37,197 bases of DNA from Parendozoicomonas verongulae (GCF_009711465.1 NZ_SMME01000838.1:1-37197); one strand, 5' to 3'; counted from the stretch's first letter, positions 27,117 to 36,846 are shown. A program made the numbers and translations. The notes: a model not told the origin generated them from the letters alone.

Positions 27117-29726
27117 ATGTCCACATCCTGGCGGTCTGATGACCCCGATGCCGGCCTTGAGGCCAGCAAATATGAAAACCCTGTTCCCAGCAGAGCTCTG
27201 ATCTCCCAGCACCTTGAAAATCGCGGCGCACCGGCGCGCTATGAGGTATTGGTGGAGGAGTTTGGTCTGACGGATGAAGGCGAGCAGGAAGGGTTAAGGC
27301 GGCGTCTGATTGCCATGGTGCGGGATGGGCAGTTGATTCAAACCCGTAAGGGAGCCTTTGGTCTTATAGACAAAATGGATCTTATCGTCGGTAAGGTTCA
27401 GGGTCACCGGGACGGTTTCGGTTTTGTTTTGCCAGCGGAGGGTGGAGACGACCTGTTCCTCACCGCGCGTCAGATGAAAGAGCTGTACGACGGCGACAGA
27501 GTTGTTGTACGGGAAACGGACGTAGACTCCCGTGGTCGTCGTTTCTGCGCTGTTGTGGATATTCTGGAACGCAGCGTGACCCAGATTGTGGGTGCCTACC
27601 ACGAAGAAGATGGTCTGGGCTTTGTGACCCCGGAGGGGAAGCGGATGACCAATGATGTGGTCATCGAGCCCGGCGCGCTCGCTCCCACGGAAGGCCAGAT
27701 TGTGCTGGTGGATATCAAGGAATATCCCACCCGCCGCCACATGGCCATTGGTATCATTCGCGAGATTCTCGGTGATCGTATGGATGCGGGCATGGAGATT
27801 GATATCGCCGTGCGCAGCCACGACATTCCCCACGAATGGCCCAAAAATGTTCTCAATGCGGTGAAACGCTTTAAGCCAGAAGTGGCGGCAGCGGATAAAC
27901 AACACCGTGTGGATATGCGCGCCGTGCCGTTTGTGACTATCGACGGTGAAGACGCCCGGGACTTTGATGATGCCGTGTATGCGGAGAAAAAGAAGTCTGG
28001 CGGCTGGCGCCTGTTCGTAGCCATTGCCGATGTATCTCACTATGTGAAACCCGGCTCCGCACTGGATCTGGAAGCCCACAATCGTGGTAATTCTGTGTAC
28101 TTCCCCGGCTATGTTGTGCCGATGTTGCCGGAAGTATTGTCTAACGGCCTGTGCTCCCTGAACCCCCATGTGGATCGTCTGGCGATGGTGTGCGAAATGA
28201 CCATCAGCGCCAAGGGCAAGCTCAGTGGCTACGAGTTTTACGAAGGTTTGATTCAGTCCCATGCGCGGCTGACCTACACCAAAGTCGGTGCCATGCTGGA
28301 ATATCCTGAACGGGAAGACGGTGCAGAGCTGCGCAAACAGTACGTCGATGTTGTTCCCCATGTAGACGAACTCTATCGTCTGTATCACGCCCTGCGGGCG
28401 GTGCGGGATGATCGTGGTGCCATTGATTTTGAAACCACCGAAACTCAAATCGTTTTCGGTGCCAATCGCAAGATCGACAAAATCGTTCCCACCTACCGGA
28501 ATGATGCTCACAAGCTGATTGAAGAGTGCATGCTGTGCGCCAACGTGGCGACGGCCAGGTTCCTTGAGAAACATGAACTGCCAGCTCTTTATCGGGTGCA
28601 TGAAGGCCCCACCGACAAGAAGCTGGAGAACCTCCACAACTTTCTGGGTGAACTGGGTTTAAGTCTGCCCGGTCGCAGCAAACCAACGCCAAAGGATTAT
28701 CAGCACCTGCTAAGCAGCATTGCTGATCGTCCGGACGCCCACGTTATCCAGATTATGATGCTGCGCTCGCTGAGTCAGGCTGTGTATGATCCGGAAAACA
28801 CTGGCCACTTTGGTTTGGCATATAACGCATATGCTCACTTCACCTCGCCGATTCGGCGTTATCCGGATTTGCTGGTGCATCGGGCTATTCGCCATGTGAT
28901 CCGCTCCAGCAAAGCCTCCAGGCATGTGAAACGTGTGGAAGGTGCTAAGCCGCTTACCAAGAAGGCGATCTTCCCTTACGACACAGAATCTATGATGGCT
29001 CTGGGGGAACACTGCTCCCTCACCGAGCGCCGTGCCGATGACGCGACTCGCGATGTAACCGACTGGCTCAAATGCGAGTACATGCAGAACCACCTTGGGG
29101 AAACCTATGAAGGTGTGATTGCTACGGTGACTGGTTTTGGCCTGTTCGTGGAGCTGACTGATATTTTCGTTACCGGCCTTGTGCATATCAGCACTCTGCC
29201 CGGTGATTACTATCACTTCGAGCAGGCGCACCAGCGTTTGATGGGCGAGAAAACCGCTACCCGCTTCCAGCTGGGTGACCGTATGACCGTACAGGTTGTG
29301 CGTGTGGATCTGGAAGAGAAAACCATCGACTTCGAGATGGCAGGTGCACCTATGGCCACACGCAGTGGCCGCCGACGCGCTGCTGGTCGTGGCAAAGGTC
29401 GGGACAACGAACGTGACCGCGCACAGGCTCGCCGCTCTACAGGTCGTAAGCCTCGCCCGAATGTGCTCGAGACAGAAGAAAAAACCTCACGCCGTCGTTC
29501 GGCCAAAAAAGAAGACGACGCCTGGGAAAGCCGCGCGCCTGCGAGTAAAAAGGCCAAAGGCAAAAAGCCAAAGACCACGAAGAAGGTGCGCAAGGATAAA
29601 GCCAGGCGCGTGTCTCGTAGAAAGCAGACAACCACCAAGGCGGCTACTAAGCCCGCAGTGAAACCTGCGTCCAAACCCGTTAAGAAAACGACTCGCAAGC
29701 CTCGCAAGCGTCCTGTTAAGAAATGA
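27117..29726 (+). CDS. rnr: ribonuclease R
   Basis: A processive 3'-5' exoribonuclease that degrades structured RNA, including rRNA and mRNA in quality control. The 869-residue product has an N-terminal winged-helix domain (about 20-90), two cold-shock OB domains, the RNB catalytic domain (DGEDARDFDDAVY with metal-binding Asp residues, SPIRRYPDLLVHRAI), an S1 domain (ETYEGVIATVTGFGLFVEL), and a long Lys/Arg-rich tail (about 745-869). I chose ATG at 27117, with AAGGA five bases upstream; the frame extends to 27024 without a good start. It pairs with rlmB, 54 bases downstream, as in E. coli. Confidence 0.96.
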   Translation: MSTSWRSDDPDAGLEASKYENPVPSRALISQHLENRGAPARYEVLVEEFGLTDEGEQEGLRRRLIAMVRDGQLIQTRKGAFGLIDKMDLIVGKVQGHRDGFGFVLPAEGGDDLFLTARQMKELYDGDRVVVRETDVDSRGRRFCAVVDILERSVTQIVGAYHEEDGLGFVTPEGKRMTNDVVIEPGALAPTEGQIVLVDIKEYPTRRHMAIGIIREILGDRMDAGMEIDIAVRSHDIPHEWPKNVLNAVKRFKPEVAAADKQHRVDMRAVPFVTIDGEDARDFDDAVYAEKKKSGGWRLFVAIADVSHYVKPGSALDLEAHNRGNSVYFPGYVVPMLPEVLSNGLCSLNPHVDRLAMVCEMTISAKGKLSGYEFYEGLIQSHARLTYTKVGAMLEYPEREDGAELRKQYVDVVPHVDELYRLYHALRAVRDDRGAIDFETTETQIVFGANRKIDKIVPTYRNDAHKLIEECMLCANVATARFLEKHELPALYRVHEGPTDKKLENLHNFLGELGLSLPGRSKPTPKDYQHLLSSIADRPDAHVIQIMMLRSLSQAVYDPENTGHFGLAYNAYAHFTSPIRRYPDLLVHRAIRHVIRSSKASRHVKRVEGAKPLTKKAIFPYDTESMMALGEHCSLTERRADDATRDVTDWLKCEYMQNHLGETYEGVIATVTGFGLFVELTDIFVTGLVHISTLPGDYYHFEQAHQRLMGEKTATRFQLGDRMTVQVVRVDLEEKTIDFEMAGAPMATRSGRRRAAGRGKGRDNERDRAQARRSTGRKPRPNVLETEEKTSRRRSAKKEDDAWESRAPASKKAKGKKPKTTKKVRKDKARRVSRRKQTTTKAATKPAVKPASKPVKKTTRKPRKRPVKK

Positions 29727-29780
29727 TTTGATGTTGAATGCCTGATGTTTCACCAGATTCGTCAGGCGGAGTAGAAGTGA

Positions 29781-30524
29781 ATGACTGACAACGATATTTC
29801 CTTTGGTGTTCACGCAGTACAGGCACTGCTGGAAAGTCATCCCGACCAGATTATGGAAATCTGGTTTCAGAAAGGCCGCCGTGGCAGCCGTCTGGAAAAA
29901 CTCATTGAGCAGGCGCGCGAAACCGGTATTCCGGTGAAGTTTGTAGATCGTGAGCGCATTGATCGCAAGGCCGATGGTGTGCATCAGGGTGTGGTAGCTC
30001 TGGTGCGTGCAGCAAAGGTGTACCGTGAGAACGATCTCTACAGCCTGCTGGATAATCTGGATCAGCCTCCGTTCCTGCTGATTCTGGACAGCGTAACCGA
30101 TCCCCATAACCTCGGTGCCTGCATGCGCTCCGCCGATGCCGCAGGCGTTCAGGCTGTGATTGTGGCGCGGGATAAATCTGCACCGCTGAACTCCATCGCC
30201 CGTAAAGTGGCCTGTGGTGCGGCAGAGAACGTTCCGCTGATTACCGTAACCAACCTCGCCCGCACCATGCGTGAGCTTCAGGAGCGCGGTGTCTGGCTGA
30301 TTGGCGCCGCCGGTGAAGCCAGCAGCAATATCTACAGCACCGACCTGAACGGCCCGATGGCGATTGTGATGGGCGCAGAAGGTAAAGGTCTGCGTCGTCT
30401 AACCCGCGAGCACTGCGATGCGCTGGTGCACATTCCCATGGTGGGTTCTGTGAGCAGCCTGAACGTGTCTGTGGCTACAGGTATCTGCCTGTTTGAGGCG
30501 CTGCGTCAGCGTACACAGCACTGA
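29781..30524 (+). CDS. rlmB: 23S rRNA (guanosine-2'-O-)-methyltransferase
   Basis: Methylates the 2'-O of G2251 in the 23S P-loop. The 247-residue SpoU-family product has the N-terminal substrate-binding domain (GVHAVQALLESHPDQIMEIW) and the knotted SPOUT domain with motif 1 LDSVTDPHNLGACMRSADAA, motif 2 IVMGAEGKGLRRL, and motif 3 HIPMVGSVSSLNVSVATGI. All conserved residues are present. GGAG lies nine bases before ATG. It ends the rnr operon at a strong terminator. Confidence 0.96.
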   Translation: MTDNDISFGVHAVQALLESHPDQIMEIWFQKGRRGSRLEKLIEQARETGIPVKFVDRERIDRKADGVHQGVVALVRAAKVYRENDLYSLLDNLDQPPFLLILDSVTDPHNLGACMRSADAAGVQAVIVARDKSAPLNSIARKVACGAAENVPLITVTNLARTMRELQERGVWLIGAAGEASSNIYSTDLNGPMAIVMGAEGKGLRRLTREHCDALVHIPMVGSVSSLNVSVATGICLFEALRQRTQH

Positions 30525-30542
30525 TGCTGCTTAGTGAGATAT

Positions 30543-30573
30543 AAGAAAGGAGGCTTCGGCCTCCTTTCTTGTG
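30543..30573 (+). terminator. rlmB intrinsic terminator
   Basis: AAGAAAGGAGG and CCTCCTTTCTT pair perfectly around a CTTCGG-type tetraloop (30543-30570), about 20 bases after the rlmB stop. Confidence 0.9.
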
Positions 30574-30597
30574 TGTGCTGTCGGTTCATCTTGAGAA

Positions 30598-30867
30598 TTG
30601 ACTTGTGAACTGATCGAACTGAATACTGCCAATCTTGATGTTGAAGGTGGTGGACTGATTGTGACGCAGAATGGAACACCGAAGTATGTGGTTGAGTCTT
30701 TTGAGGATTATGAACGTCGAGAGGAGGCTGTCGCACTTCTGAAAATGGTTGCAATGGCGAAGAGCGATGTACAGCAAGGGCAAGTCATGAATGGCGAAGA
30801 GTTAAGAGCACGCCTGAAAAGCCAGCCACTATCATGCCATCACTGCCCTTGTTTTTATACGACATAA
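30598..30867 (+). pseudogene. Phd/YefM-type antitoxin remnant
   Basis: One frame encodes LNTANLDVEGGGLIVTQNGT, PKYVVESFEDYERREEAVAL and NGEELRARLKS, the DNA-binding half and linker of a Phd/YefM antitoxin. The N-terminus is eroded: a TGA lies at 30592, no ATG exists, the only possible start is a TTG at 30598 with no ribosome site, and the usual residues between NTAN and the Gly segment are missing. No ParE/RelE/Doc-like toxin reading frame follows. It is either an orphan antitoxin or, more likely, decayed. Confidence 0.55.
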
Positions 30868-30966
30868 ACACAGTATTAGAAAGTTAGCTCTGGATATCTC
30901 TCTGTATAGAAATCCTCACTGACCACCGGGTCTGACTGAGCCAGAAAACTCCTGCAAATTCCTGTG

Positions 30967-31003
30967 AAAACGGGCTCAATTCCAAAGAATTGAGCCCGTT
31001 TTT
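30967..31003. terminator. bidirectional terminator downstream of cpdB
   Basis: A 16-bp perfect stem (AAAACGGGCTCAATTC / GAATTGAGCCCGTTTT, loop CAAA) with T on the plus side and A on the other works in both directions. It lies 30 bases past the cpdB stop. Confidence 0.88.
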
Positions 31004-31032
31004 ACGATCACATCAAAGTGACATCAGCAGGA

Positions 31033-33003
31033 TCAGTGACTGGTCAGGTCGATGCTGTATACGGCAAAGCCAGCGGCATCGGTACCCACACGTTCAACAG
31101 GATATTGCGCACGCTCCTTGATGAAGTCTGCAGCTTTCTGGGATGTTGCAGTTTCAAAAACGATGTCCAGCTTCTTATCCGTTTTGATAGGAGCAAAGTG
31201 CCAGTTGTTGTCTGCCGAAGGCTTAACGGTGCCCTGTTCCTTGGTGGTCTTGGCGATGTAATCCGCCAGAATGGAACGGGTTTCGTCGGGAGCAGGGAAC
31301 GCAACCTTCTCAGCGGTGATACCGGGGAAGGCGCCGCCGCCAAAGGCACGGTAGTTGTTGGTAGCTACCAGAAATACCTGATCGTCTTTAACAGGCTTAC
31401 CGTCGAAGGTCAGCTGCTGGATACGATGAGCGTTCTTGTGAACAACTTCTCCCTTCTCGTTGTAGCGGGAAGGTTGAGTGAGATCGACCTGATAGTTTAC
31501 ACCGTCGATTACGTCGAAGTTGTAGGTACGGAAGGTATCCCAGTTCAGCAGTTCCTGACGCTCGGTAGAGCCAGGGTCAATCTGATTGAACTGACCGGCG
31601 GAACGCTCCAGCCACTCACGTACATCGGCACCGCTCACCTTCATGGCAACCAGGGTGTTGGGGTACAGGTACAGGTCAGACGCGTTCTTGAAGGACAGTA
31701 CGCCGGACTCAACTTCGGTGTAGTTGGTTGGATCGTTCTTACGGCCGCCCGCCTTGAATGGCGCAGCTGCGCCCAGAACAGGCAGATCTGCCAGATCAGG
31801 GTCGCCCTGGATGAACTGCTGTACGTAATCGATCTGGGCCTTGTTCACGATCTGGATGGTCGGATCATCCTGAACCAGAGACAGGTAGCTGTACATAACG
31901 TCGTCAGCTTTACCGATTGGCTGGTTCACATAGTCACGGGTAGACTTCTTGTCACCGGCAACCAGCTTGGCCAGATCTTCATCGCGCTCTACCAGAGGGC
32001 TGCCATCCAGCTTGGCAACAGCACGGGCTTCCGTTTTGGTGGAAACAACTTTCCAGCTGCCGCTGCTGTTGTCCAGAGTCAGGTCGATGACGCCAATGTG
32101 GCTGCCGAAGTGACCAGGCATAACCGCAGGCACACCGTTTACGGTACCGGCTTCCAGATCAATGCCAGGAATATTTGCGAAGTTCTTGCTTGGGAATACG
32201 CCGTGGCTGTGACCGAACATGATAGCGTCGATGCCAGGTACCTTGGAGAGGTAGTACACGGAGTTTTCAGCCATGGCTTTGTAAGGGTCTGCACTCAGGC
32301 CGGAGTGAGGAATGGCGACAACGATATCTGCACCCTCTGCCTTCATCTTTGGCACCATAACGCGAGCAGTTGCAGTGATATCTGCAACAGTCACTTTGCC
32401 TTCCAGATTCTTACGGTCCCACTGCATGATTTGTGGGGGAACAAAACCGATGAAACCAACTTTCAGGGTTTCGGTTTTGCCCTCTTTATCCTTAACCTGC
32501 ATCTCTTTGATGTAGTAAGGAGGCAGCAGGTTCTCGCCAGTACCAACCTTGTGCACGTTGGCGTTGATGTAGGGGAACCTGGCACCGTCCAGCGCAATGC
32601 GCTGGAATTTCAGACCGTAGTTGAAATCATGGTTACCCAGGTTGCCCACATCGTAATGCATGGCGTTCATGATCTTGTACATAGGGTGAACGTCACCCTC
32701 TTTCAGGCCGATAGAGGCCTGCCAGTCGCCCATCGGAGAGCCCTGTAGCAGGTCTCCGTTATCAACCAGAACACTGTTGGTTGCTTCAGCACGAGCTTCT
32801 TTTACCAGAGTTGCAGCACGCACCAGACCAAAACGGGTCGTGGAGCGATCCTTGTAGAAGTCGTAATCAAGAGCGTTAGAGTGCAGATCAGTGGTTTCGA
32901 TCACACGGAAATCAACGGTTGCTGCAGTGGCAGCAGAAGAGAGGAGCGCACTGGAAACAGCAAAAGCTGCTGCTTTCAGGAGGAAGGGTGCATTTTTAAG
33001 CAT
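31033..33003 (-). CDS. cpdB: 2',3'-cyclic-nucleotide 2'-phosphodiesterase/3'-nucleotidase
   Basis: A periplasmic enzyme that turns 2',3'-cyclic nucleotides to 3'-nucleotides and then nucleosides, for nucleotide scavenging. The 656-residue product has a Sec signal peptide (cleavage near ATA-ATV, residue 28), a metallophosphatase domain with [35 protein letters not shown] and GHSHGVFP supplying the two-metal ligands, and a C-terminal nucleotide-binding domain (about 400-640; [13 protein letters not shown]). Length matches E. coli CpdB. It is a single-gene unit with a hairpin in its leader. It fits well with the RNA-degrading enzymes nearby, though proximity is probably chance. Confidence 0.95.
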   Translation of the reverse strand: MLKNAPFLLKAAAFAVSSALLSSAATAATVDFRVIETTDLHSNALDYDFYKDRSTTRFGLVRAATLVKEARAEATNSVLVDNGDLLQGSPMGDWQASIGLKEGDVHPMYKIMNAMHYDVGNLGNHDFNYGLKFQRIALDGARFPYINANVHKVGTGENLLPPYYIKEMQVKDKEGKTETLKVGFIGFVPPQIMQWDRKNLEGKVTVADITATARVMVPKMKAEGADIVVAIPHSGLSADPYKAMAENSVYYLSKVPGIDAIMFGHSHGVFPSKNFANIPGIDLEAGTVNGVPAVMPGHFGSHIGVIDLTLDNSSGSWKVVSTKTEARAVAKLDGSPLVERDEDLAKLVAGDKKSTRDYVNQPIGKADDVMYSYLSLVQDDPTIQIVNKAQIDYVQQFIQGDPDLADLPVLGAAAPFKAGGRKNDPTNYTEVESGVLSFKNASDLYLYPNTLVAMKVSGADVREWLERSAGQFNQIDPGSTERQELLNWDTFRTYNFDVIDGVNYQVDLTQPSRYNEKGEVVHKNAHRIQQLTFDGKPVKDDQVFLVATNNYRAFGGGAFPGITAEKVAFPAPDETRSILADYIAKTTKEQGTVKPSADNNWHFAPIKTDKKLDIVFETATSQKAADFIKERAQYPVERVGTDAAGFAVYSIDLTSH

Positions 33004-33015
33004 GTCAGCCTGTTG

Positions 33016-33033
33016 CCGTTATGTAGATAACGG
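33016..33033 (-). other. hairpin in the cpdB leader
   Basis: CCGTTAT and ATAACGG pair (7 bp, four-base loop) 13-30 bases upstream of the cpdB ATG, just beside the ribosome-site region. It could influence translation; no riboswitch class is recognised. Confidence 0.35.
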
Positions 33034-33142
33034 TTCAGGAGGTTACCAGTAGGATGTCAATACGGGGTATAGGGGGAAACCCAGCTTACTCTTCGTTCAG
33101 CCACTTCGTTGCCCCCTTTTCGGGTAGGATTGCTCTATCGTT

Positions 33143-34105
33143 TCAGGCGGCCTCTTCCGAATCAACACTGATATGCTCGAAAAATTCGGGGATCAGCTCT
33201 TTACCGCATATGCGCACAGTTTTGAGATGCTCATCTTCAACCCAGGAGTAAGGCCAGCGCAGGCGCTGGTGAAGACCTTCACACCATCCGGATGCAACAG
33301 CCATAAATTTGCTGCAGGCATGGCGAGGGTATTTATGCTCTGTGATTAATGGCATGATGCACGTCTGCATAAACTGTTGAATCCGCGCTTCAAGCTCGAG
33401 CCCTGCTTCTATGTCTTTGTCGATCAATTCATTCCAGAGCTGTGCTGCATAGGGGTTCATGCCTGCAATACTGGAGCAGGAACCGTGGGCACCTCTGGAC
33501 AGGCCGGTTGCCAGCTGCTGGCCAGGCACCATCACACTCACTTTTTCCATGACAGGCTGCATGGCCTCGTACCATTCATCACCTGTTGGCGTTGTACTGA
33601 TGGCAACAATCTCTGGTACTTCCGTGGTCAGGCAGAGGTACTGCTCAGGTGTAAGGCGGGCTTTTGCATTCGGGGGCGTAAACAGAATCAGGCCACAGCC
33701 CCGGGCATTTTTTGCACAGCCTTTTAAAAAACGCATCAGGCCTCGTTCCCCGGTTTCTACCCAGTCCGGGAGAACAAGCTGGATGGCAGCAGGTGCATGG
33801 TCGGCCGCTACAGCTACGCGCTCGAGACTTTCATAAGGGTGCGCATGGCAGGCACCAATCTGGTAAGCAATGCCGTAGCGCTGGCAGGAGGCCGCAAACC
33901 GCTCGATTAAACGGCAGTATTCAGTAAATGTGAGGTTAAAAAACTCGCTGGAGTTGGTACCGGCATACACACCACTCACGCCAGAGGAACTGATTTTTGC
34001 GACTTCCTCGTCGACAAATCCGAAATCCACAACGCCCTGTTCCTTTATTTGCAGAAACAGAGGCGCCCAGGTTCCGCGAATTTCATGTGCTTTTAATGGA
34101 TTCAT
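33143..34105 (-). CDS. DapA-like (dihydrodipicolinate synthase family) protein, catalytic residues replaced
   Basis: The 320-residue product has the TIM-barrel pattern of the DHDPS/N-acetylneuraminate lyase family: GVSGVYAGTNSSEFFNLTF (near 42-60), YQIGACHAHPYESLERV, and a barrel end LSRGAHGSCSSIAGMNP. At the usual Schiff-base position (IVGIKDSS in relatives) it reads IVAISTTP, with Ser170 instead of Lys, and the usual catalytic Tyr (ILYN) is Phe142 (ILFTPPN). It may be a non-aldolase member or bind a keto-acid ligand. I chose ATG at 34105, with AAGG about ten bases upstream; a GTG at 34117 would add four residues. No pathway partner sits next to it. Confidence 0.78.
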   Translation of the reverse strand: MNPLKAHEIRGTWAPLFLQIKEQGVVDFGFVDEEVAKISSSGVSGVYAGTNSSEFFNLTFTEYCRLIERFAASCQRYGIAYQIGACHAHPYESLERVAVAADHAPAAIQLVLPDWVETGERGLMRFLKGCAKNARGCGLILFTPPNAKARLTPEQYLCLTTEVPEIVAISTTPTGDEWYEAMQPVMEKVSVMVPGQQLATGLSRGAHGSCSSIAGMNPYAAQLWNELIDKDIEAGLELEARIQQFMQTCIMPLITEHKYPRHACSKFMAVASGWCEGLHQRLRWPYSWVEDEHLKTVRICGKELIPEFFEHISVDSEEAA

Positions 34106-34782
34106 AAGTTTTAACACCTTGGGTGCTGGAGACGAAAAAATCGCCTTTACACATCACAGGTACTCTTTACCGTGGAAATGCCCAAACACTTCATGCCTTG
34201 ATATGGACATGTTTCGTTCACGGTTATTTATGTTAAGAGAATCTTCTGCCACATTTTCTTGGATTTTTGTGTGTCCATAGTTGAGTGGCAATGCTGAGGA
34301 GGCGATTTATAACAGCAGCTGAAGGTAAAAATCTATGATAAATATCAAAACTGAAAAAAGCATTACACATGCTATAGAGAATATCGACTGGAAATGTCGG
34401 GGGGAATCCTGAGGTCGGTAGAAGTGGTTACTTATGAAAGCGCCCGGGAAGGAAGTTTTTCAGCATTATCCAATCTCAAGGAAGACTACAGGATGGGTAC
34501 TTGAACGTAGCTGGTTTGTTTTTTTCGAACAGAAAGTGTCCAGTCCACGCAAATCCGTAACCGATTACCGGCATAAAGAACAGTAACTGGTGCAGCCCCT
34601 GACAGATTGGATTGCTGTTACCACACACCATAACTGTCGGGAAAACAAGTCGGTCAGCCAGCATGGGAGCCTGTTTGTTTATTATTTTTCCGTAATTTAA
34701 CAAATTGTCGGTAAACAACGCATGTCTTTTGTATTTCCCTGCTACTTTTTCCCCTGCATCTCTTCTGACAGAGGAAAGACCT
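34106..34782. other. 677-base stretch without an intact gene
   Basis: This holds the leader of the DapA-like gene on the minus strand, the DUF962 pseudogene and the leader of the methyltransferase gene on the plus strand. A 25-codon frame at 34335-34412 starts with ATG after a weak AAGG; I do not support it as a gene. Confidence 0.6.
34428..34598 (-). pseudogene. DUF962 (Mpo1-like) protein pseudogene
   Basis: The minus strand encodes MPVIGYGFAWTGHFLFEKNK, then PATFKYPSCSLP, the hallmark of the DUF962/Mpo1-like membrane family, whose intact members read GYGFAWIGHFFFEKNRPATF and continue SLLGDF. Here the Gly codon after SLP is TGA (34476-34478), and the same frame continues DWIMLKNFLPGRFHK to a TAA at 34428-34430. 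The N-terminal half is absent or unrecognisable. So the gene is broken by truncation and a nonsense change. Confidence 0.75.
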
Positions 34783-35661
34783 ATGCATCGTTCTGGATTT
34801 GTGCGCAAAGGTATTGCTCTTGGTTCGGCTTTTGCCGCATCCATGCTTCTGACCGTCGGACACCTGTGGGCCGATGGGCAGTACGCACTGAGTAATCAGT
34901 GGGAAAAGGCAAGGGAAAGACTGCAGCTGCTGGAGGACTACTCCAACCCCTACACCTTTCAACAGCTGGAGCAGGCCAGTATCCAGAAAGGCTGGACATG
35001 CCTTGACGCAGGGGCTGGTCTGGGTGGCGTGACTCGCTGGCTGTCGGACAAGGTTGGCCCGGATGGTCAGGTTGATGCGCTGGATATGGAAACTGTTTTC
35101 CTTGAGGAAATCGATAAGCCCAATGTCCACATACTGAAGAAGAATCTGGTTACAGACCCTCTGCCCGAGGCTAAGTACGATTTCATTTTTGCCCGGGATG
35201 TTCTGATGCACATCCCTGAAAGGGAGGAGGTTGTTCACTCTCTTGCCGGGGCCTTGAAACCCGGTGGGATTTTGATGGTGGAGGATATTGCTATTCTTCC
35301 CTATGGCGTACCTTATCAGCGCCTTACTGATGATGCTGTCCTAAATACAACCATGCAGAACCTTATAAGTACACTGGAGGAATACGGCCATCTGTCGTTC
35401 CATTCTGGATATAAAAATATATTCTACTTTGAAGATGCCGGTTTGGTGGATGCGAATGCCCATAGCTTTTCTCCCTTCGCCAGAGGACAGAGCAGTGAAG
35501 CGAAGATGAGGCACCTGTCATTGTTGCAGTTGACTCCTGTGTTTTTGAAGCATGGTTACAATGCAGAGACAGTAGAGCAGGTAAGGCAACATTTTCTTAA
35601 TGAAAATGCCAGATTCTGGGGCTTTGTAAGAGTCATCACCACTGGCAGAAAGCCTCTTTGA
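34783..35661 (+). CDS. SAM-dependent methyltransferase with N-terminal signal peptide
   Basis: The 292-residue product has class I methyltransferase motifs: LDAGAGLGGVTRWL (motif I, 74-87), VDALDME (motif II), YDFIFARDVLMHIP, and LKPGGILMVEDIAI (post-motif). Residues 1-30 look like a Sec signal peptide (Arg3, Arg9, hydrophobic 12-28, cleavage near LWA-D). Methyltransferases of this class normally act in the cytosol where SAM is made, so export would be odd; a membrane-anchored form facing the cytosol is also possible. I chose ATG at 34783, preceded by GAGGAAAG; a frame from 34705 would bury the signal. Methyl acceptor unknown. Confidence 0.8.
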   Translation: MHRSGFVRKGIALGSAFAASMLLTVGHLWADGQYALSNQWEKARERLQLLEDYSNPYTFQQLEQASIQKGWTCLDAGAGLGGVTRWLSDKVGPDGQVDALDMETVFLEEIDKPNVHILKKNLVTDPLPEAKYDFIFARDVLMHIPEREEVVHSLAGALKPGGILMVEDIAILPYGVPYQRLTDDAVLNTTMQNLISTLEEYGHLSFHSGYKNIFYFEDAGLVDANAHSFSPFARGQSSEAKMRHLSLLQLTPVFLKHGYNAETVEQVRQHFLNENARFWGFVRVITTGRKPL

Positions 35662-35721
35662 TGGTTAGAGTGGATGGCCTCGCCCCCTTTTGAACGGGGC
35701 CTCCATTTAAGGTTTTCCTAT

Positions 35722-36762
35722 ATGAGTGATATCAAGCTCACTGAATACAGTCACGGTGCTGGTTGTGGCTGTAAGATTTCTCCTCAGGTTCTCGACCAGA
35801 TTCTTAAAAGCGATCTGAAACTGCCCGATTTTCCCGGCCTGCTGGTAGGCAACGCATCTAAGGACGACGCTGCCGTTTTTGATATGGGCAATGGCGAAGG
35901 CGTAATCAGCACAACTGATTTCTTTATGCCGATTGTGGATGACCCGTTTGATTTTGGGCGAATCGCCGCAACAAACGCGATCAGCGATATTTATGCCATG
36001 GGCGGTACCCCCATGATGGCCATAGCGATTCTGGGCTGGCCTGTTGATAAGCTGGGGCCAGATGTGGCTCGCAAGGTTGTGGATGGTGGTCGTCAGGCCT
36101 GTCTCGAAGCCGGTATTCCTCTGGCTGGTGGTCACAGCATTGATGCACCGGAGCCGATTTTTGGCTTGGCTGTGACTGGTCGCGTTCCTCTGGAAAATAT
36201 GAAACAGAACGATACGGCCAGGGCCGGAGATAAGCTTTTCCTGACTAAGCCTCTGGGTATCGGTATTCTCACAACAGCTGAGAAAAAGAAGAAAATCGCC
36301 CCTGAACATACCCATATTGCTCGTGACGCCATGTGCACTATGAATAAGCCGGGCGCTGACTTTGCCAGGATTCCCGGTGTGTCTGCCATTACCGATGTGA
36401 CTGGCTTTGGCTTCCTGGGTCATTTGTTGGAGATTTGTGAGGGGAGTGGCGTAAGCGCAGTGATCGAAGAAAACGCTGTCCCTCTGCTGCCGGAAGTAGA
36501 GTACTATCGTCAGTTAGGGTGTGTGCCTGGAGGTACTGGCCGAAACCATGCGAGCTATGGGGATAAACTATCTGAGCTGACCGAACGTCAGAAGCAGTTG
36601 TTCTGTGATCCTCAAACCAGTGGAGGTTTGCTGGTAGCCGTGTCCCCTGATTTTGAGGATGCGCTGCATGAAGCTGCCCATCGTCATGGTCTGACTCTGG
36701 AAGCGATTGGCGAGTTGAAAGAAAGTATGGCTGGCGAGCAGTCGCTTATTTCAGTGGTTTAA
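35722..36762 (+). CDS. selD: selenide, water dikinase
   Basis: Makes selenophosphate from selenide and ATP, the selenium donor for selenocysteine and selenouridine. The 346-residue product has the glycine-rich N-terminal loop [10 protein letters not shown] with catalytic Cys17 (Cys, not selenocysteine) and Lys20, then [76 protein letters not shown], and [14 protein letters not shown]. All are intact. ATG at 35722 is preceded by AAGG nine bases away. No selA, selB or tRNA-Sec is in the window. A strong terminator follows. Confidence 0.96.
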   Translation: MSDIKLTEYSHGAGCGCKISPQVLDQILKSDLKLPDFPGLLVGNASKDDAAVFDMGNGEGVISTTDFFMPIVDDPFDFGRIAATNAISDIYAMGGTPMMAIAILGWPVDKLGPDVARKVVDGGRQACLEAGIPLAGGHSIDAPEPIFGLAVTGRVPLENMKQNDTARAGDKLFLTKPLGIGILTTAEKKKKIAPEHTHIARDAMCTMNKPGADFARIPGVSAITDVTGFGFLGHLLEICEGSGVSAVIEENAVPLLPEVEYYRQLGCVPGGTGRNHASYGDKLSELTERQKQLFCDPQTSGGLLVAVSPDFEDALHEAAHRHGLTLEAIGELKESMAGEQSLISVV

Positions 36763-36785
36763 TCTTCGCTTTTCATTTGCCATTA

Positions 36786-36810
36786 AAAAAGCCCGCGGTT
36801 CGCGGGCTTT
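36786..36810. terminator. selD intrinsic terminator
   Basis: AAAGCCCGCG and CGCGGGCTTT pair around a GTT loop, about 25 bases past the selD stop; the A run on the left could serve the convergent sutA-like gene. Confidence 0.9.
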
Positions 36811-36846
36811 GTCGGTAAGACGGAATCTGAATATGTGGAAAAGGTG

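Noticed and set aside
27294..28637. 447-codon frame on the minus strand inside rnr
   Set aside because: It mirrors the codon pattern of rnr; the rnr product is fully conserved and the antisense text matches no family.
31018..32748. 576-codon frame on the plus strand opposite cpdB
   Set aside because: cpdB has a signal peptide and all catalytic motifs; the opposite frame is a shadow.
34335..34412. 25-codon frame starting with ATG
   Set aside because: Too short, with only a weak AAGG upstream and no conserved text.
34476..34478. TGA as a selenocysteine codon in the DUF962 remnant
   Set aside because: The aligned residue is glycine, not cysteine, and the gene lacks its N-terminal half, so decay explains it better.
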